Part shown: positions 44,515 through 53,953 of the stretch, one piece after another
Layout: every line of letters starts with the position of its first letter
Position numbering within the stretch: the first letter of the stretch is position 1
Source: Rhodanobacter sp. PCA2
GTDB taxonomy: Bacteria > Pseudomonadota > Gammaproteobacteria > Xanthomonadales > Rhodanobacteraceae
Direction: 5' to 3'
Assembly: GCF_013620825.1 (NCBI RefSeq)
Contig: NZ_NJIC01000001.1
Span: forward strand, 124,001-188,000
DNA: 64,000 bases
Made by a program: the position numbers and the translations under genes
The notes under the pieces: model-generated
Seen by the model: the letters and a program-made list of their open reading frames with translations, nothing else
Databases searched by the model: none
What the model was told of the DNA's origin: nothing

Positions 44515-46539
44515 GTGAATTCCAAGCCCATGTCCAGCGCGCCCACCACGCGCGCCGAACTCACTTTGCGCGGCGTGATCATCGGCATCGTGATCACCGT
44601 GGTGTTCACCGCGGCGAACGTGTTCTTCGGCCTCAAGGCCGGCCTCACCTTCGCCACCTCGATCCCGGCGGCGGTGATCTCGATGGCGATCCTGCGCGCG
44701 ATGAAGAACTCCACGATGCAGGAGAACAACATCGTGCAGACGGTGGCCTCGGCCGCCGGCACGCTGTCGGCGATCATCTTCGTGCTGCCCGGCCTCATCA
44801 TCATCGGCTGGTGGAACGGCTTCCCGTTCTGGATGAGCTTCGGCATCTGCGCCACCGGCGGCATCCTGGGCGTGATGTACACGATCCCGCTGCGCCGCGC
44901 GCTGGTGACCGATTCCGACCTGCCGTACCCGGAGGGCGTGGCCTGCGCCGAGGTGCTGAAGGTCGGTTCGGCCGGCGGCGAGGAGGCGGCCGAATCGGTG
45001 GAATCCGGCGGCGCCGGCCTCAAGGCGGTGATCGTGGGCTCCATCGTCTCGGCGGTGTTCTACGTGGTGGTGCAGACCAGGCTGTTCGCCGAGGCGGTGT
45101 CCAGCTATTTCCGGGTGGGCGACCGCGGCGCGGCCACCGGTTTCGATTTCGGCCTGTCGTTCGCGCTGTTCGCGGTGGGCCACCTGGTGGGCCTGTGGGT
45201 GGGCGTGGCGATGCTGCTGGGCGCGCTGATCGGCTGGGGCTGGGCGGTGCCGCACTTCCTCATCATGCATCCGGAGAGCGGCACGGCGGCCGCCGCCGCC
45301 CAGGCCACCTGGAGCCATTACGTGCGCTTCGTGGGCGCGGGCACCATAGGCGTGGCGGCGATCTGGACGCTGGCCAAGCTGGTGAAGCCGGTGATCAGCG
45401 GCCTCGCCGGCGCGATGGCGGCCTCCAAGGTGCGCAAGGCGGGCAAGCTGGAAACCCTGCCGCGCACCGAGCGCGACATGCCGATCGGCATCGTCGGCCT
45501 GATCACGCTGCTGTGCCTGATCCCGGTGGGCTGGCTGCTGGCGCACTTCAGCAACGTCAGCGGACTGGGCGACCACGTGGCGCTGCTGGTGATCGGCGGC
45601 CTGATCTTCGTGGTGATCCTGAGCTTCCTGGTGTCGGCGGTGTGCGGCTACATGGCGGGCCTGATCGGCTCGTCGAACAGCCCGCTGTCGGGCGTGGGCA
45701 TCCTGGTGGTGATCATCGCTGCGCTGCTGCTGGTGCTGGGCGTGAAGTCGATGCTGCCGGCGGAGGCGGGCAAGGCGCTGGTCGCGTTCGCGCTGTTCGT
45801 CACCGCGATCGTGTTCTCGGTGGCCTCGATCGCGAACAACAACCTGCAGGACCTCAAGACCGGCCAGCTGGTGGACGCCACGCCGTCGCTGCAGCAGTGG
45901 GCGCTGGTGATCGGCGTGATCGCGGGCGCGGTGGTGATCCCGCCGGTGCTGAACCTGCTGAACGAGGCCTACGGCTTCCTCGGCACCCCGGGCGTGGACC
46001 CGGCGCGCGCGCTGCCGGCGCCGCAGGCCGGGCTGATCTCGGCGCTGGCGCAGGGCGTGATCACCGGCAACATCGACTGGAGCCTGATCGCGATCGGCGC
46101 CGCGATCGGCGTCGCGCTGATCGTGGTGGACGAGGTGCTGGGCAAGACCACGAAATCGATGCGCCTGCCGCCGCTGGCGGTGGGCCTGGGCATCTACCTG
46201 CCCACCTCGACCACGCTGATGGTGGTGGTGGGTGCGCTGGTCGGCGCGTGGTTCGACCGGCGCGCGGATCGCGGCCCCAGGGCCGAGGCCACCAAGCAGT
46301 TGGGCGTGCTGCTGGCTTCCGGCCTGATCGTGGGCGAGAGCCTGCTGGGCGTGTTCGTGGCGGCGCTGGTGGCGTTCGCCGACAAGCTGGGCTTCTCCAA
46401 CCCCAAGGCGCCGCTGGCGCTGGTGGGCGAGGACTTCCACGGCACGGCGATCTGGATCGGCGGCCTGGTGTTCGTCGCCAGCGTGGTGGTGATGTACCGC
46501 TGGATCGCGCGCACGGGGCAGGGCACGGTCGCGTCCTGA
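44515..46539 (+). CDS. OPT-family oligopeptide transporter
   Basis: A 674-residue integral membrane protein with about 16 helices. The conserved OPT stretches are ENNIVQTVASAAGTLSAIIF, EGVACAEVLK, NSPLSGVGILV and GIYLPTSTTLMVVVGALVG. It should import oligopeptides or metal-peptide complexes. The GTG at 44515 is the best start (GGGGAG seven bases upstream); an ATG five codons later is possible. It is divergent from the GST gene. Confidence 0.9.
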   Translation: MNSKPMSSAPTTRAELTLRGVIIGIVITVVFTAANVFFGLKAGLTFATSIPAAVISMAILRAMKNSTMQENNIVQTVASAAGTLSAIIFVLPGLIIIGWWNGFPFWMSFGICATGGILGVMYTIPLRRALVTDSDLPYPEGVACAEVLKVGSAGGEEAAESVESGGAGLKAVIVGSIVSAVFYVVVQTRLFAEAVSSYFRVGDRGAATGFDFGLSFALFAVGHLVGLWVGVAMLLGALIGWGWAVPHFLIMHPESGTAAAAAQATWSHYVRFVGAGTIGVAAIWTLAKLVKPVISGLAGAMAASKVRKAGKLETLPRTERDMPIGIVGLITLLCLIPVGWLLAHFSNVSGLGDHVALLVIGGLIFVVILSFLVSAVCGYMAGLIGSSNSPLSGVGILVVIIAALLLVLGVKSMLPAEAGKALVAFALFVTAIVFSVASIANNNLQDLKTGQLVDATPSLQQWALVIGVIAGAVVIPPVLNLLNEAYGFLGTPGVDPARALPAPQAGLISALAQGVITGNIDWSLIAIGAAIGVALIVVDEVLGKTTKSMRLPPLAVGLGIYLPTSTTLMVVVGALVGAWFDRRADRGPRAEATKQLGVLLASGLIVGESLLGVFVAALVAFADKLGFSNPKAPLALVGEDFHGTAIWIGGLVFVASVVVMYRWIARTGQGTVAS

Positions 46540-46701
46540 GCGCGGCGGCTGTTCATCGCCTGCAACAAGGCGTGCCCTAAACTAGCCGTCTGCCGGGTGT
46601 CGCCTTGCCGCATCCGCCCGGCGCACCGGTCCGGTGCGGCTATGCCGCCGGACCGCCAACCGGCCGTCTGCCGGATCTTTTCCAGGGAAAACGAGCGTCG
46701 C

Positions 46702-49308
46702 GTGGAGCAGGAAAAAGTCGAACAGGTGCCGCGCACGGAAGAGGCCCTGGACCCGCCCAGCCAGCGGGTGGTGCTGTTGCGCCGGATTGCCGGGCCGCTG
46801 CTGTCGGTGGGCATGCTGTGCCTGGCGCTGTGGGCGCTGCACCTGCTGGCGCGCGACGTCACCTACCACGAGATCCGCCAGTACGTGGAAAGCGTGTCGC
46901 GCACGCGCCTGCTGATGGCGATCGCGCTGACCACGCTGGGTTTCGGCGTGATGTCGTTCTACGACCGCTTCGGCCTCGAAGCGATCGGCAAGTCGCTGCC
47001 GTGGCGGCGGGTCACCCTGATCTCCTTCATCAGCTATGCCTTCAGCAACGCGGTGGGCATGTCGCTGCTGGTGTCCGGCTCGATCCGCTACCGCTTCTAC
47101 CTGCAGAACGGCCTCACCACCACCGAGATCGCGAAGCTGGTGCTGTATTGCACGCTGAGCTTCTGGCTGGGCCTGCTGGCGCTGACCGGCGTGACCCTGC
47201 TGGTGGTGCCGCTGCCGGCCGGGCTGCCGATGAGCGACTGGCGGCTCACGCTGGCCATCGCGCTGACGGCGATTCCGCTGGCGTGGGTGCTGGGCGGCTT
47301 CATCCGCAAGCCGATCCGGCTGTGGCGCTGGCGCGTGCTGCTGCCGCGCCCGCTGCCGGCGCTGCGCCAGGTGCTGGTGGGCGCGCTGGACTGGTGGCTG
47401 GCGGCGGCGGTGATGTACGTGCTGATGCCGGACCGCCTCGACACCGGCTTCGGGCATTTCCTCGCGATCTTCGTGATCGCGCAGATCGCCGGCCTGATCA
47501 GCCACGTGCCGGGCGGCCTGGGGGTGTTCGAGGCGGTGATGCTGGCCGGCTTCGGCGCCACCGGCAACCAGGCGCTGGCGGCGCCCATCCTGGGTTCGCT
47601 GGCGGCGTTCCGCATCGTGTATTACCTGTTGCCGCTGTGCGCGGCCACGGTGCTGGTGCTGCAGCGCGAGGCGCGCGGGCTGCGCCGGCAGTCGTTGTGG
47701 TCGCCGTGGTTCACCGGGCTGCTGCCTTCGTTCTTCGCCGGCCTGACCCTGGTGTCCGGCGCGGTGCTGCTGTTTTCCGGCGCCACCCGTGCGCTGCCGG
47801 ACCGCATGGCGATACTGCGCAGCGTGTTGCCGCTGTCGGTGCTGGAAGTCTCGCACCTGCTCGCCAGCGTGATCGGCATGCTGCTGCTGATCCTCGCCCG
47901 CGGCCTGCAGCGGCGGCTGGACGCGGCCTACTGGCTGACCCTGGTGCTGCTGGTGGCCGGCGCGGTGTTCTCGCTGCTGAAGGGCATCGACTACGAGGAA
48001 GCCACCCTGCTGGCCTTGCTCGCGCTGGCGCTGGGTCCGGCGCACAAGCTGTTCTACCGGCGCGCATCGCTGTTCAACGCCAGCTTCTCGGTGGGCTGGA
48101 TCGTGGCGATCGTGGCCGTGTTCGGCTGCGCCACCTGGCTGGTGATGTTCAGCTACAAGCATGTCGAGTACAGCAGCAGCCTGTGGTGGGAGTTCAGCTT
48201 CCACGAGGGCGGCGCGCCACGCGCGTTGCGTGCGCTGGTGGGCGCGGCGGTGGCGGGGCTGCTGTTCGCGCTGGCCAGCCTGATCAAGCCGCAGCGCCTG
48301 CGCCGCACGCCGCCCAGCGAGGCGGAACTGCAGCGCGCGCTGCCGCTGATCCGCGGCTTCCATTCCGCGCAGGCGCACCTCGCGCTGATGGGCGACAAGC
48401 ACCTGCTGTTCGACGCCGACGGCAAGGCCTTCCTGATGTACGACACCGAGGGCCGCAGCTGGGTGAGCATGGGCGATCCGGTGGGCGAGGACGAGGACGC
48501 GCGGCGCGAGCTGGTGTGGAGTTTCCGCGAGCAGTGCGAGCGGGCGGGCGGCTGGCCGGTGTTCTACCAGGTCAGCCCGGCGGACCTGGACATGTATCTG
48601 GAAGTGGGCATGAGCCTGCTGAAGATCGGCGAGGAAGCGCGCGTGCGGCTGGCGGATTTCAACCTCGACGGCAAGTCCAGGAAGACGCTGCGCGGTACCG
48701 TCAACAAGCTGGGTCGCGACGGCCTGCGGCTGGAGATCGTGCCGGCCAACGAGGTGGCGCCGCTGCTGCCCCGGCTCAAGGAGATCTCGGACGCGTGGCT
48801 GGGCGACAAGCACGCGCGCGAGAAGCGCTTTTCGCTGGGCGCGTTCGACCCGCGCTACCTGGTGCGCACGCCGATGGCGCTGGTGTGGCAGGGCGAGCGC
48901 ATCGTGGCGTTCGCCAACCTGTTCCTCACCGAGACGCGGGAAGAGGCCTCGCTGGACCTGATGCGCTTCGTGCCCGACGGCCCTTCCGGCATCATGGATT
49001 ACCTGTTCGTCGAGCTGATGCAGTGGGCGAAGGCGGAGGGCTACCGCTGGTTCAACCTTGGCATGGCGCCTCTTGCGGGCCTCACCAGCCGGCGCCAGGC
49101 GCCGCTGTGGAACCGCTTCGGCGCGCTGGTGTTCGGCCGCGGCGAGCGCTTCTACAATTTCCGCGGCCTGCAGCGCTACAAGGACAAGTTCGACCCCGAG
49201 TGGGAGCCGCGCTACATGGCCGTGCCGGGCGGCATTGCGCTGCCGATGATTCTCGCCAACGTGGCCAGCCTGATTTCCGGCGGCCTCACCGGGGTGGTGC
49301 GCCGATGA
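46702..49308 (+). CDS. mprF: phosphatidylglycerol lysyltransferase (MprF)
   Basis: A protein of about 868 residues with an N-terminal multi-spanning flippase-like half (about 14 helices to residue 520) and a C-terminal DUF2156 cytosolic synthase domain (about 535-865). Markers are HVPGGLGVFEAVML in the membrane part and MYDTEGRSWVSMGDPVG and LDLMRFVPDGPSGIMDYLFVE in the synthase part. It transfers lysine from lysyl-tRNA to phosphatidylglycerol, lowering surface charge and resistance to cationic peptides. I chose a GTG at 46702; an ATG at 46642 is possible but its extension has poor codon usage. It leads an ATGA-overlapping chain. Confidence 0.9.
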   Translation: MEQEKVEQVPRTEEALDPPSQRVVLLRRIAGPLLSVGMLCLALWALHLLARDVTYHEIRQYVESVSRTRLLMAIALTTLGFGVMSFYDRFGLEAIGKSLPWRRVTLISFISYAFSNAVGMSLLVSGSIRYRFYLQNGLTTTEIAKLVLYCTLSFWLGLLALTGVTLLVVPLPAGLPMSDWRLTLAIALTAIPLAWVLGGFIRKPIRLWRWRVLLPRPLPALRQVLVGALDWWLAAAVMYVLMPDRLDTGFGHFLAIFVIAQIAGLISHVPGGLGVFEAVMLAGFGATGNQALAAPILGSLAAFRIVYYLLPLCAATVLVLQREARGLRRQSLWSPWFTGLLPSFFAGLTLVSGAVLLFSGATRALPDRMAILRSVLPLSVLEVSHLLASVIGMLLLILARGLQRRLDAAYWLTLVLLVAGAVFSLLKGIDYEEATLLALLALALGPAHKLFYRRASLFNASFSVGWIVAIVAVFGCATWLVMFSYKHVEYSSSLWWEFSFHEGGAPRALRALVGAAVAGLLFALASLIKPQRLRRTPPSEAELQRALPLIRGFHSAQAHLALMGDKHLLFDADGKAFLMYDTEGRSWVSMGDPVGEDEDARRELVWSFREQCERAGGWPVFYQVSPADLDMYLEVGMSLLKIGEEARVRLADFNLDGKSRKTLRGTVNKLGRDGLRLEIVPANEVAPLLPRLKEISDAWLGDKHAREKRFSLGAFDPRYLVRTPMALVWQGERIVAFANLFLTETREEASLDLMRFVPDGPSGIMDYLFVELMQWAKAEGYRWFNLGMAPLAGLTSRRQAPLWNRFGALVFGRGERFYNFRGLQRYKDKFDPEWEPRYMAVPGGIALPMILANVASLISGGLTGVVRR

Positions 49309-50123
49309 GCATGTCGAAACGAGGAAAGCGGATCATGTGGGCTGGTATCGGCGTGTGCGTGCTCGGGCTGGCGTTGGTGTGGACGCCGTTTTCCAAACCC
49401 GGCCTGGAGCAGTCCGCCATCGTGCTCGCGCCGGTGGCCGGCGTGGCGCCGCCGCCCGGCAAGGACGACGTGCTCACCATCCTGTATTCCGGCGACGGCG
49501 GCTGGGCCGATCTCGACAAGCAGCTCGGCAGCGCGTTCGTGGCGCGCGGCATCCCGGTGGTGGGCGTCAACGCGTTCAAGTATTTCTGGCGCAGCCGCTC
49601 GCCCGACGACGCGGCCGCGGAGCTGGACGCGCTGATGACCAAGTACCTGGACCAGTGGCACAAGCGGCGCGTGTGGCTGGTGGGCTTCTCGTTCGGCGCC
49701 GACGTGCTGCCCAGCCTGATCGACAAGCTCAGCCCCGCGAACCGCGCGCGCATCGCCCAGCTGGTGCTGCTCTCGCCCAGCCGCGACACCAGCTTCGAGA
49801 TCCAGTTCGAGGGCTACATGGTCGCGCAGGGGCGCTTCAAGGCGTTCGTGAAGACCATGCTGGAGAAGTTCAACAAGGTGCCGCACTACGATGCGCTGCC
49901 GCCGGTGCAGGCGCTCAAGCAGCAGTTTCCGGTGGTCTGCTACTACGGCAAGGACGGCGCCGACGACAGCTTGTGCACCGATCCCGGCCTGCCGGCCTGG
50001 GTGAAGGTGAACGCGAAGAACGGCGATCACCATTTCGAGGGCGGCTACCAGCCGCTGGCAGCGCAGATGGTGGGCGAATTGCCCGCGGCCGCTGCCACCG
50101 TGGCGACGCCCGCGCAGCCATGA
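49305..50123 (+). CDS. VirJ/AcvB-like hydrolase
   Basis: A 272-residue protein with one N-terminal membrane helix (IMWAGIGVCVLGLALVW) and a periplasmic alpha/beta-hydrolase-like domain carrying YSGDGGWADLD, VGVNAFKYFW, GFSFGADVLPS (nucleophile serine) and the C-terminal DHHFEGGY histidine. This is the VirJ/AcvB/AtvA family. In Agrobacterium, AcvB cleaves lysyl-phosphatidylglycerol. Here its ATG overlaps the mprF stop by four bases, the same synthase-hydrolase pairing. Confidence 0.88.
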   Translation: MSMSKRGKRIMWAGIGVCVLGLALVWTPFSKPGLEQSAIVLAPVAGVAPPPGKDDVLTILYSGDGGWADLDKQLGSAFVARGIPVVGVNAFKYFWRSRSPDDAAAELDALMTKYLDQWHKRRVWLVGFSFGADVLPSLIDKLSPANRARIAQLVLLSPSRDTSFEIQFEGYMVAQGRFKAFVKTMLEKFNKVPHYDALPPVQALKQQFPVVCYYGKDGADDSLCTDPGLPAWVKVNAKNGDHHFEGGYQPLAAQMVGELPAAAATVATPAQP

Positions 50124-51187
50124 GTGCAGGCTTCGCCGCCGACGCGCCGGAGGCGGCGCTGTCCGCGTTGTTCGTGCCGTTCGACGCCGGCCTGCTGCAG
50201 TTGCCGCCGGATGGCCGCGCGCTGTTCCTGCGCGCCCGCTCCGGCGTGCGCCTGCGCGAAGTCGCGCAACCCGGCTGGTTGTGCGAGCAGAGCTTCCTGC
50301 CGTTCGCCGACGAACTGGCGCGTTGCGGCCTGCGCGTGGGCGAGCCGGCCGACGGCGAAACCTTCCCGCTGGTGCTGCTGCTGCCGCCACGCCAGCGCGA
50401 CGAGGCGCGCGCACTGTTCGCCCGCGCGCTGGACCATCTCGCGCCCGGCGGCACGCTGGTGGCGAGCATGGCCAAGGCCGAGGGCGCGAAGTCCGGCGAG
50501 GCGGACCTTGCGCGGCTGGCCGGTGCGGTGGGCAACCTGTCCAAGCACCACTGCCGCGTGTTCTGGACCACGCCCGCGCCGGAGACCATCGACCGCGCCC
50601 TCCAGGACGAGTGGCGCGCGCTGGACGCTCCGTGCGAAACCGCCGACGGCTGGTGGAGCCGTCCCGGCCTGTTCGCCTGGGACCGCGTGGACCGCGCCTC
50701 CGCCTTGCTGGCGGAACACTTTCCCGCCGACCTCGGCGGCCGCGTCGCCGACCTCGGCGCCGGCTACGGCTACCTCGCCACACAATTGATCGCGCGTTGC
50801 CCGGCCATCACGGCGCTGGATCTGTACGAAGCGGAGGCACGCGCGCTGGAGCCGGCGCGCCGCAACGTTGCGAACGCACTGCAAGCCGCGGGGCGCGCTA
50901 TCCCGGTGAACGTGCATTGGCACGACGTCACCCGCGGCCTGCCGCAGCGCCACGACGCCATCGTCAGCAATCCACCGTTCCACCTGGGCCGTGCCGACTT
51001 GCCGGAGCTGGGCCGCGCCTTCATCGCCAGCGCCGCCGATGCGTTGTCGCCCTCCGGCCGCCTGCTGATCGTGGCGAACCGCCACCTGCCTTACGAGGCC
51101 CTGCTCGCCGCGCGCTTCGCCGACGTGCGGCAGCTCGCGCTGCAGGACGGCTTCAAGGTGATCGAGGCCCGCGGGGTGCGTGCATGA
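50120..51187 (+). CDS. rsmC: RsmC-like class I SAM methyltransferase (16S rRNA G1207)
   Basis: A 355-residue protein with a degenerate N-terminal half and a C-terminal methyltransferase half, as in RsmC. Motif I is VADLGAGYGYLAT (about 208-220), and the catalytic NPPFH is near residue 285 in IVSNPPFHLG, typical of N2-guanine methyltransferases. E. coli RsmC methylates G1207 of 16S rRNA. The start overlaps virJ as ATGA and the end overlaps the pseudouridine synthase as ATGA. Confidence 0.85.
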   Translation: MSAGFAADAPEAALSALFVPFDAGLLQLPPDGRALFLRARSGVRLREVAQPGWLCEQSFLPFADELARCGLRVGEPADGETFPLVLLLPPRQRDEARALFARALDHLAPGGTLVASMAKAEGAKSGEADLARLAGAVGNLSKHHCRVFWTTPAPETIDRALQDEWRALDAPCETADGWWSRPGLFAWDRVDRASALLAEHFPADLGGRVADLGAGYGYLATQLIARCPAITALDLYEAEARALEPARRNVANALQAAGRAIPVNVHWHDVTRGLPQRHDAIVSNPPFHLGRADLPELGRAFIASAADALSPSGRLLIVANRHLPYEALLAARFADVRQLALQDGFKVIEARGVRA

Positions 51188-51903
51188 AACTGGTCAAGCT
51201 GATCGCGAACCTGGGCTACGGCAGCCGCAAGGACGTGGCCTGGATGTTCCGCGAGGGCAGGATCACCGACGTCGACGGCGAGGTGCTGTACGCCGACGAC
51301 AAGCTGGAGCACGCGCGCATCCTCGTCGACGGCGAGCCGCTCGATCCGCCGCCCGGCCTGGTGCTGATGATGCACAAGCCGCTGGGCGTCACCTGTTCGC
51401 GCAAGGACGCGGGGCGCGTGGTCTACGATCTGCTGCCGCCGCGCTACCGCGTGCGCGAACCCGCGCTGTCCACCGTGGGCCGGCTGGATCGCGACACCGC
51501 GGGCCTGCTGCTGTTCACCGACGACGGCGCGCTGCTGCACCGGATCATCTCGCCCAGGGCCAACGTGGCCAAGGTCTACGAGGCCACCCTGGCCGAAGAC
51601 CTGCGCGGCGACGAAGCCGCGCTGTTCGCCAGCGGCACGCTGCTGCTGGAATCGGAAACCACGCCGCTCGCTCCCGCCGCGCTGGACGTGCTGGGCCCGC
51701 GCCATGCGCGACTGGTCCTGCACGAAGGCCGCTACCACCAGGTGCGCCGCATGTTCGCCGCCACCGGCAACCGGGTGGAAACCCTGCAGCGCGTGGCGAT
51801 AGGCGCACTCACGCTGGGCGAACTGGCGCCGGGCGCGTGGCGCGCGCTGGGCACCGAAGACGTCGAGCGGATCTTCACTGCGATGCCTGAAGCGCTGACG
51901 TAG
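51184..51903 (+). CDS. rsuA: 16S rRNA pseudouridine synthase (RsuA-like)
   Basis: A 239-residue RsuA/RluB/E/F-family protein. The N-terminal S4-like domain (1-60) begins MKLVKLIANLGYGSRKDVAW. The catalytic aspartate is D102 in GRLDRDTAGLLLF, and the usual KVYEATL and EGRYHQVRRMFA motifs follow. RsuA makes pseudouridine-516 in 16S rRNA; the length and the neighbour RsmC support the small-subunit assignment. It ends the four-gene chain. Confidence 0.88.
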   Translation: MKLVKLIANLGYGSRKDVAWMFREGRITDVDGEVLYADDKLEHARILVDGEPLDPPPGLVLMMHKPLGVTCSRKDAGRVVYDLLPPRYRVREPALSTVGRLDRDTAGLLLFTDDGALLHRIISPRANVAKVYEATLAEDLRGDEAALFASGTLLLESETTPLAPAALDVLGPRHARLVLHEGRYHQVRRMFAATGNRVETLQRVAIGALTLGELAPGAWRALGTEDVERIFTAMPEALT

Positions 51904-52029
51904 CGGGCGGAAACGAAAAAGCCGGGTAACTCGGGCAAGCCGGGCCTTTGTCTGGAATGAAGGGGCGGAGCGGAAAGGGGGGCGACCGGAAACGGCCGGT
52001 TGCCGGGCATGAGGCGCTGCGGCGGCCTT

Positions 52030-52071
52030 TTGACATCTACAAACTTGCGGATGGCGACAGCAGTCGCCATC
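52030..52071 (+). promoter_or_regulatory. candidate promoter/operator of the sia cassette
   Basis: TTGACA (52030-52035), a perfect -35 hexamer, is followed by an inverted repeat GATGGCGAC-AGCA-GTCGCCATC (52050-52071) that covers the place where a -10 box would be; no good -10 hexamer is visible there. The site is about 77 bases before the phosphatase ATG. It may be an operator or a mRNA hairpin. Confidence 0.4.
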
Positions 52072-52147
52072 GGATTGATTGTCTTGAAGATATGTCATCA
52101 GTTCGTCATTTAACCTTTTGATGCTACCTTCCACCAAGGGGGATGGG

Positions 52148-53389
52148 ATGGCAACGTCAGTGCAAATCACGCCGGGAATGCGGGGGTATGGACCGGCCGA
52201 GATACAGTGCGCCGCAAGCCTCTGCCGGCCGGGGCCCACGGTCGCGCCCACGGACACGAATGCGACCGTACGCGACCTGTTCGACCGGCATCGGGAGCTG
52301 ATCAGCCTGCCGGTGATCGACGGCACGCGCGCGTGCGGCCTGATCAAGCGGCGCACGTTCCAGTCCGAGATGGCCAAGCCATTCCGCCAGGAGCTGCACG
52401 AGCACAAGAGCTGCGTCGCCTTCATGGACGGGCAACCGCTGATCATCGAGGCGGAAACGTCGATCGAGCGCACGGCGAAACTGGTGGCCGACAGCCACAC
52501 GGACGCCCTCGCCGACGGTTTTCTGGTGGTGCGCGGCAACGAGTTCCTCGGCATAGGTTTCGGCCTCGACCTGATGCGCAAGGTCGCCGACCAGCAGGAG
52601 GCGAGGAATCGCCAGATCATGCAGAGCATCGACTACGCGAGCGTCATCCAGCGCGCGATGCTGCAGACTTCGCAGGAGATCCTGAAGGCGGAGCTGCCGG
52701 ATTCGGCGATCGTGTGGCAGCCGCGCGACACGGTCGGAGGCGATTTTTTCCAGTGCGCCAAATTCGACCATGGCGTCTTCATCGCGATGGCGGACTGCAC
52801 CGGACATGGCGTGCCCGGCGCCTTCATGACGCTGATCTCGTCGTCGTGGCTGGCCCAGGCGCTGGAACGCGATGGCCCCGCCGACCCCGCGCAGTTGCTC
52901 GGCACGCTCAACCGCAAGATCAAGCAATCGCTCGGGCAGATCGGCTCGCGGGTTGTCGGCGAGCAATCCGACGATGGCCTGGATGCCTTGTTCATGTGGC
53001 TCAATCGCCGGGACCGCGTGGTGACCTATGCCGGTGCGCGCATGCCGCTGCATGTGCTTCCGGACGGAGCGGCGACGGTCATCACGCACGAAACGGATCG
53101 TGTCGGCGTCGGCTACGTCGGCACGCCGATCGACCACCGCTGGAAAAACCGCACGTTGACCCTGCAGCAGGACGACCTGCTGTACGCGACCACCGACGGC
53201 CTGACCGACCAGATCGGCGGCTCCCGGAACATCGGCTTCGGCAAGCGTCGCCTGCGCCAATGGCTGCTCGATTGCCGCGACATGCCGGCGCCTGCACAGG
53301 TCGCCGCGATCATGCAGGCGCATGCCGAGTACCAGGGGCAGCACCGGCGCCGCGACGACGTCTCCCTCATCTGCCTGCGCGTGCCCTGA
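52148..53389 (+). CDS. siaA: SiaA-like PP2C/SpoIIE-type phosphatase with N-terminal CBS-like region
   Basis: A 413-residue soluble protein. Residues about 25-160 look like a CBS-domain pair (ATVRDLFDRHRELISLPVID; AETSIERTAKLVADSHTDALADGF). The C-terminal PP2C/SpoIIE domain (about 195-410) has PRDTVGGDFF, ADCTGHGVPGAFMT and DDGLDALFM metal-site motifs. P. aeruginosa SiaA is membrane-bound with a periplasmic sensor and dephosphorylates SiaC; this version has no membrane helix and so likely senses a cytosolic ligand. The ATG at 52148 follows AAGGGGGA. SiaB, SiaC and a GGDEF protein follow in close tandem. Confidence 0.85.
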   Translation: MATSVQITPGMRGYGPAEIQCAASLCRPGPTVAPTDTNATVRDLFDRHRELISLPVIDGTRACGLIKRRTFQSEMAKPFRQELHEHKSCVAFMDGQPLIIEAETSIERTAKLVADSHTDALADGFLVVRGNEFLGIGFGLDLMRKVADQQEARNRQIMQSIDYASVIQRAMLQTSQEILKAELPDSAIVWQPRDTVGGDFFQCAKFDHGVFIAMADCTGHGVPGAFMTLISSSWLAQALERDGPADPAQLLGTLNRKIKQSLGQIGSRVVGEQSDDGLDALFMWLNRRDRVVTYAGARMPLHVLPDGAATVITHETDRVGVGYVGTPIDHRWKNRTLTLQQDDLLYATTDGLTDQIGGSRNIGFGKRRLRQWLLDCRDMPAPAQVAAIMQAHAEYQGQHRRRDDVSLICLRVP

Positions 53390-53397
53390 GAGCCCTC

Positions 53398-53952
53398 ATG
53401 AACCATTCCGAGTACCGCGTATTTTCGGACTTCGTCAAAGAGCGCAAGATCGTATTCTACTACTACGGCTACTTCTCGCAGACCATCGTTTCGGCCATGG
53501 CCGAAACGATCAAGTTGAGCATGAAGCAGGCGGACACCACCGCTGCGGTCAAGCGCAAGCTGTTCTCGTGCTTTGTGGAGATGGCGCAGAACATCATCCA
53601 CTACTCGTCCGAGGCGCTCACCCCGGCGACGCAGGACGATGCCGAGGTCCGCCAGGGCTCGGTCTGCATCGGCCATACCGACGAACGCTTCTACCTGATG
53701 TGCTCCAATCGCGTCTCCGCGAACGACATGGGGCCGTTGCGCGAGAAGCTCGAACCGCTCAAGTCGATGACGCTGGAAGAGATCAAGCGCGCCTACCAGG
53801 ACACGCTGCGTTCCGAACAACCGGAGGGCAGCAAGGGTTCCGGGCTCGGATTCCTCACCGTCGCGCGCGATGCCAGCAAGCCGCTCGAATTCGAATTCGC
53901 TCCCCTCGACAACCACGATGACATGATGTTCTATCTGAAAGTGACCGTCTGA
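53398..53952 (+). CDS. siaB: SiaB-family protein kinase
   Basis: A 184-residue protein of the SiaB/DUF6272 type, a GHKL-fold kinase. The N-box-like FSCFVEMAQNIIHYS (about 61-75) and the glycine-rich GSKGSGLGFLTVARDASK (about 141-157) would hold ATP-Mg. In P. aeruginosa SiaB phosphorylates the switch protein SiaC. It starts eight bases after the phosphatase stop and one base before siaC, so the three are surely cotranscribed. Confidence 0.87.
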   Translation: MNHSEYRVFSDFVKERKIVFYYYGYFSQTIVSAMAETIKLSMKQADTTAAVKRKLFSCFVEMAQNIIHYSSEALTPATQDDAEVRQGSVCIGHTDERFYLMCSNRVSANDMGPLREKLEPLKSMTLEEIKRAYQDTLRSEQPEGSKGSGLGFLTVARDASKPLEFEFAPLDNHDDMMFYLKVTV

Positions 53953-53953
53953 C

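Noticed and set aside
44353-46440. Long minus-strand frame across the OPT transporter gene
   Set aside because: Composition is His/Arg/Gln-rich low complexity; the plus strand gives a clean multi-helix OPT protein.
46605-49308. Plus-strand frame overlapping mprF that reads into virJ
   Set aside because: Upstream part is the wrong frame of mprF. The true virJ starts at the ATGA junction at 49305.
51904-51950. G-rich stretch after rsuA looking like a terminator
   Set aside because: The repeats are GCCGGG/GCCGGGC in the same orientation; there are no complementary CCCGGC arms, so no hairpin forms.
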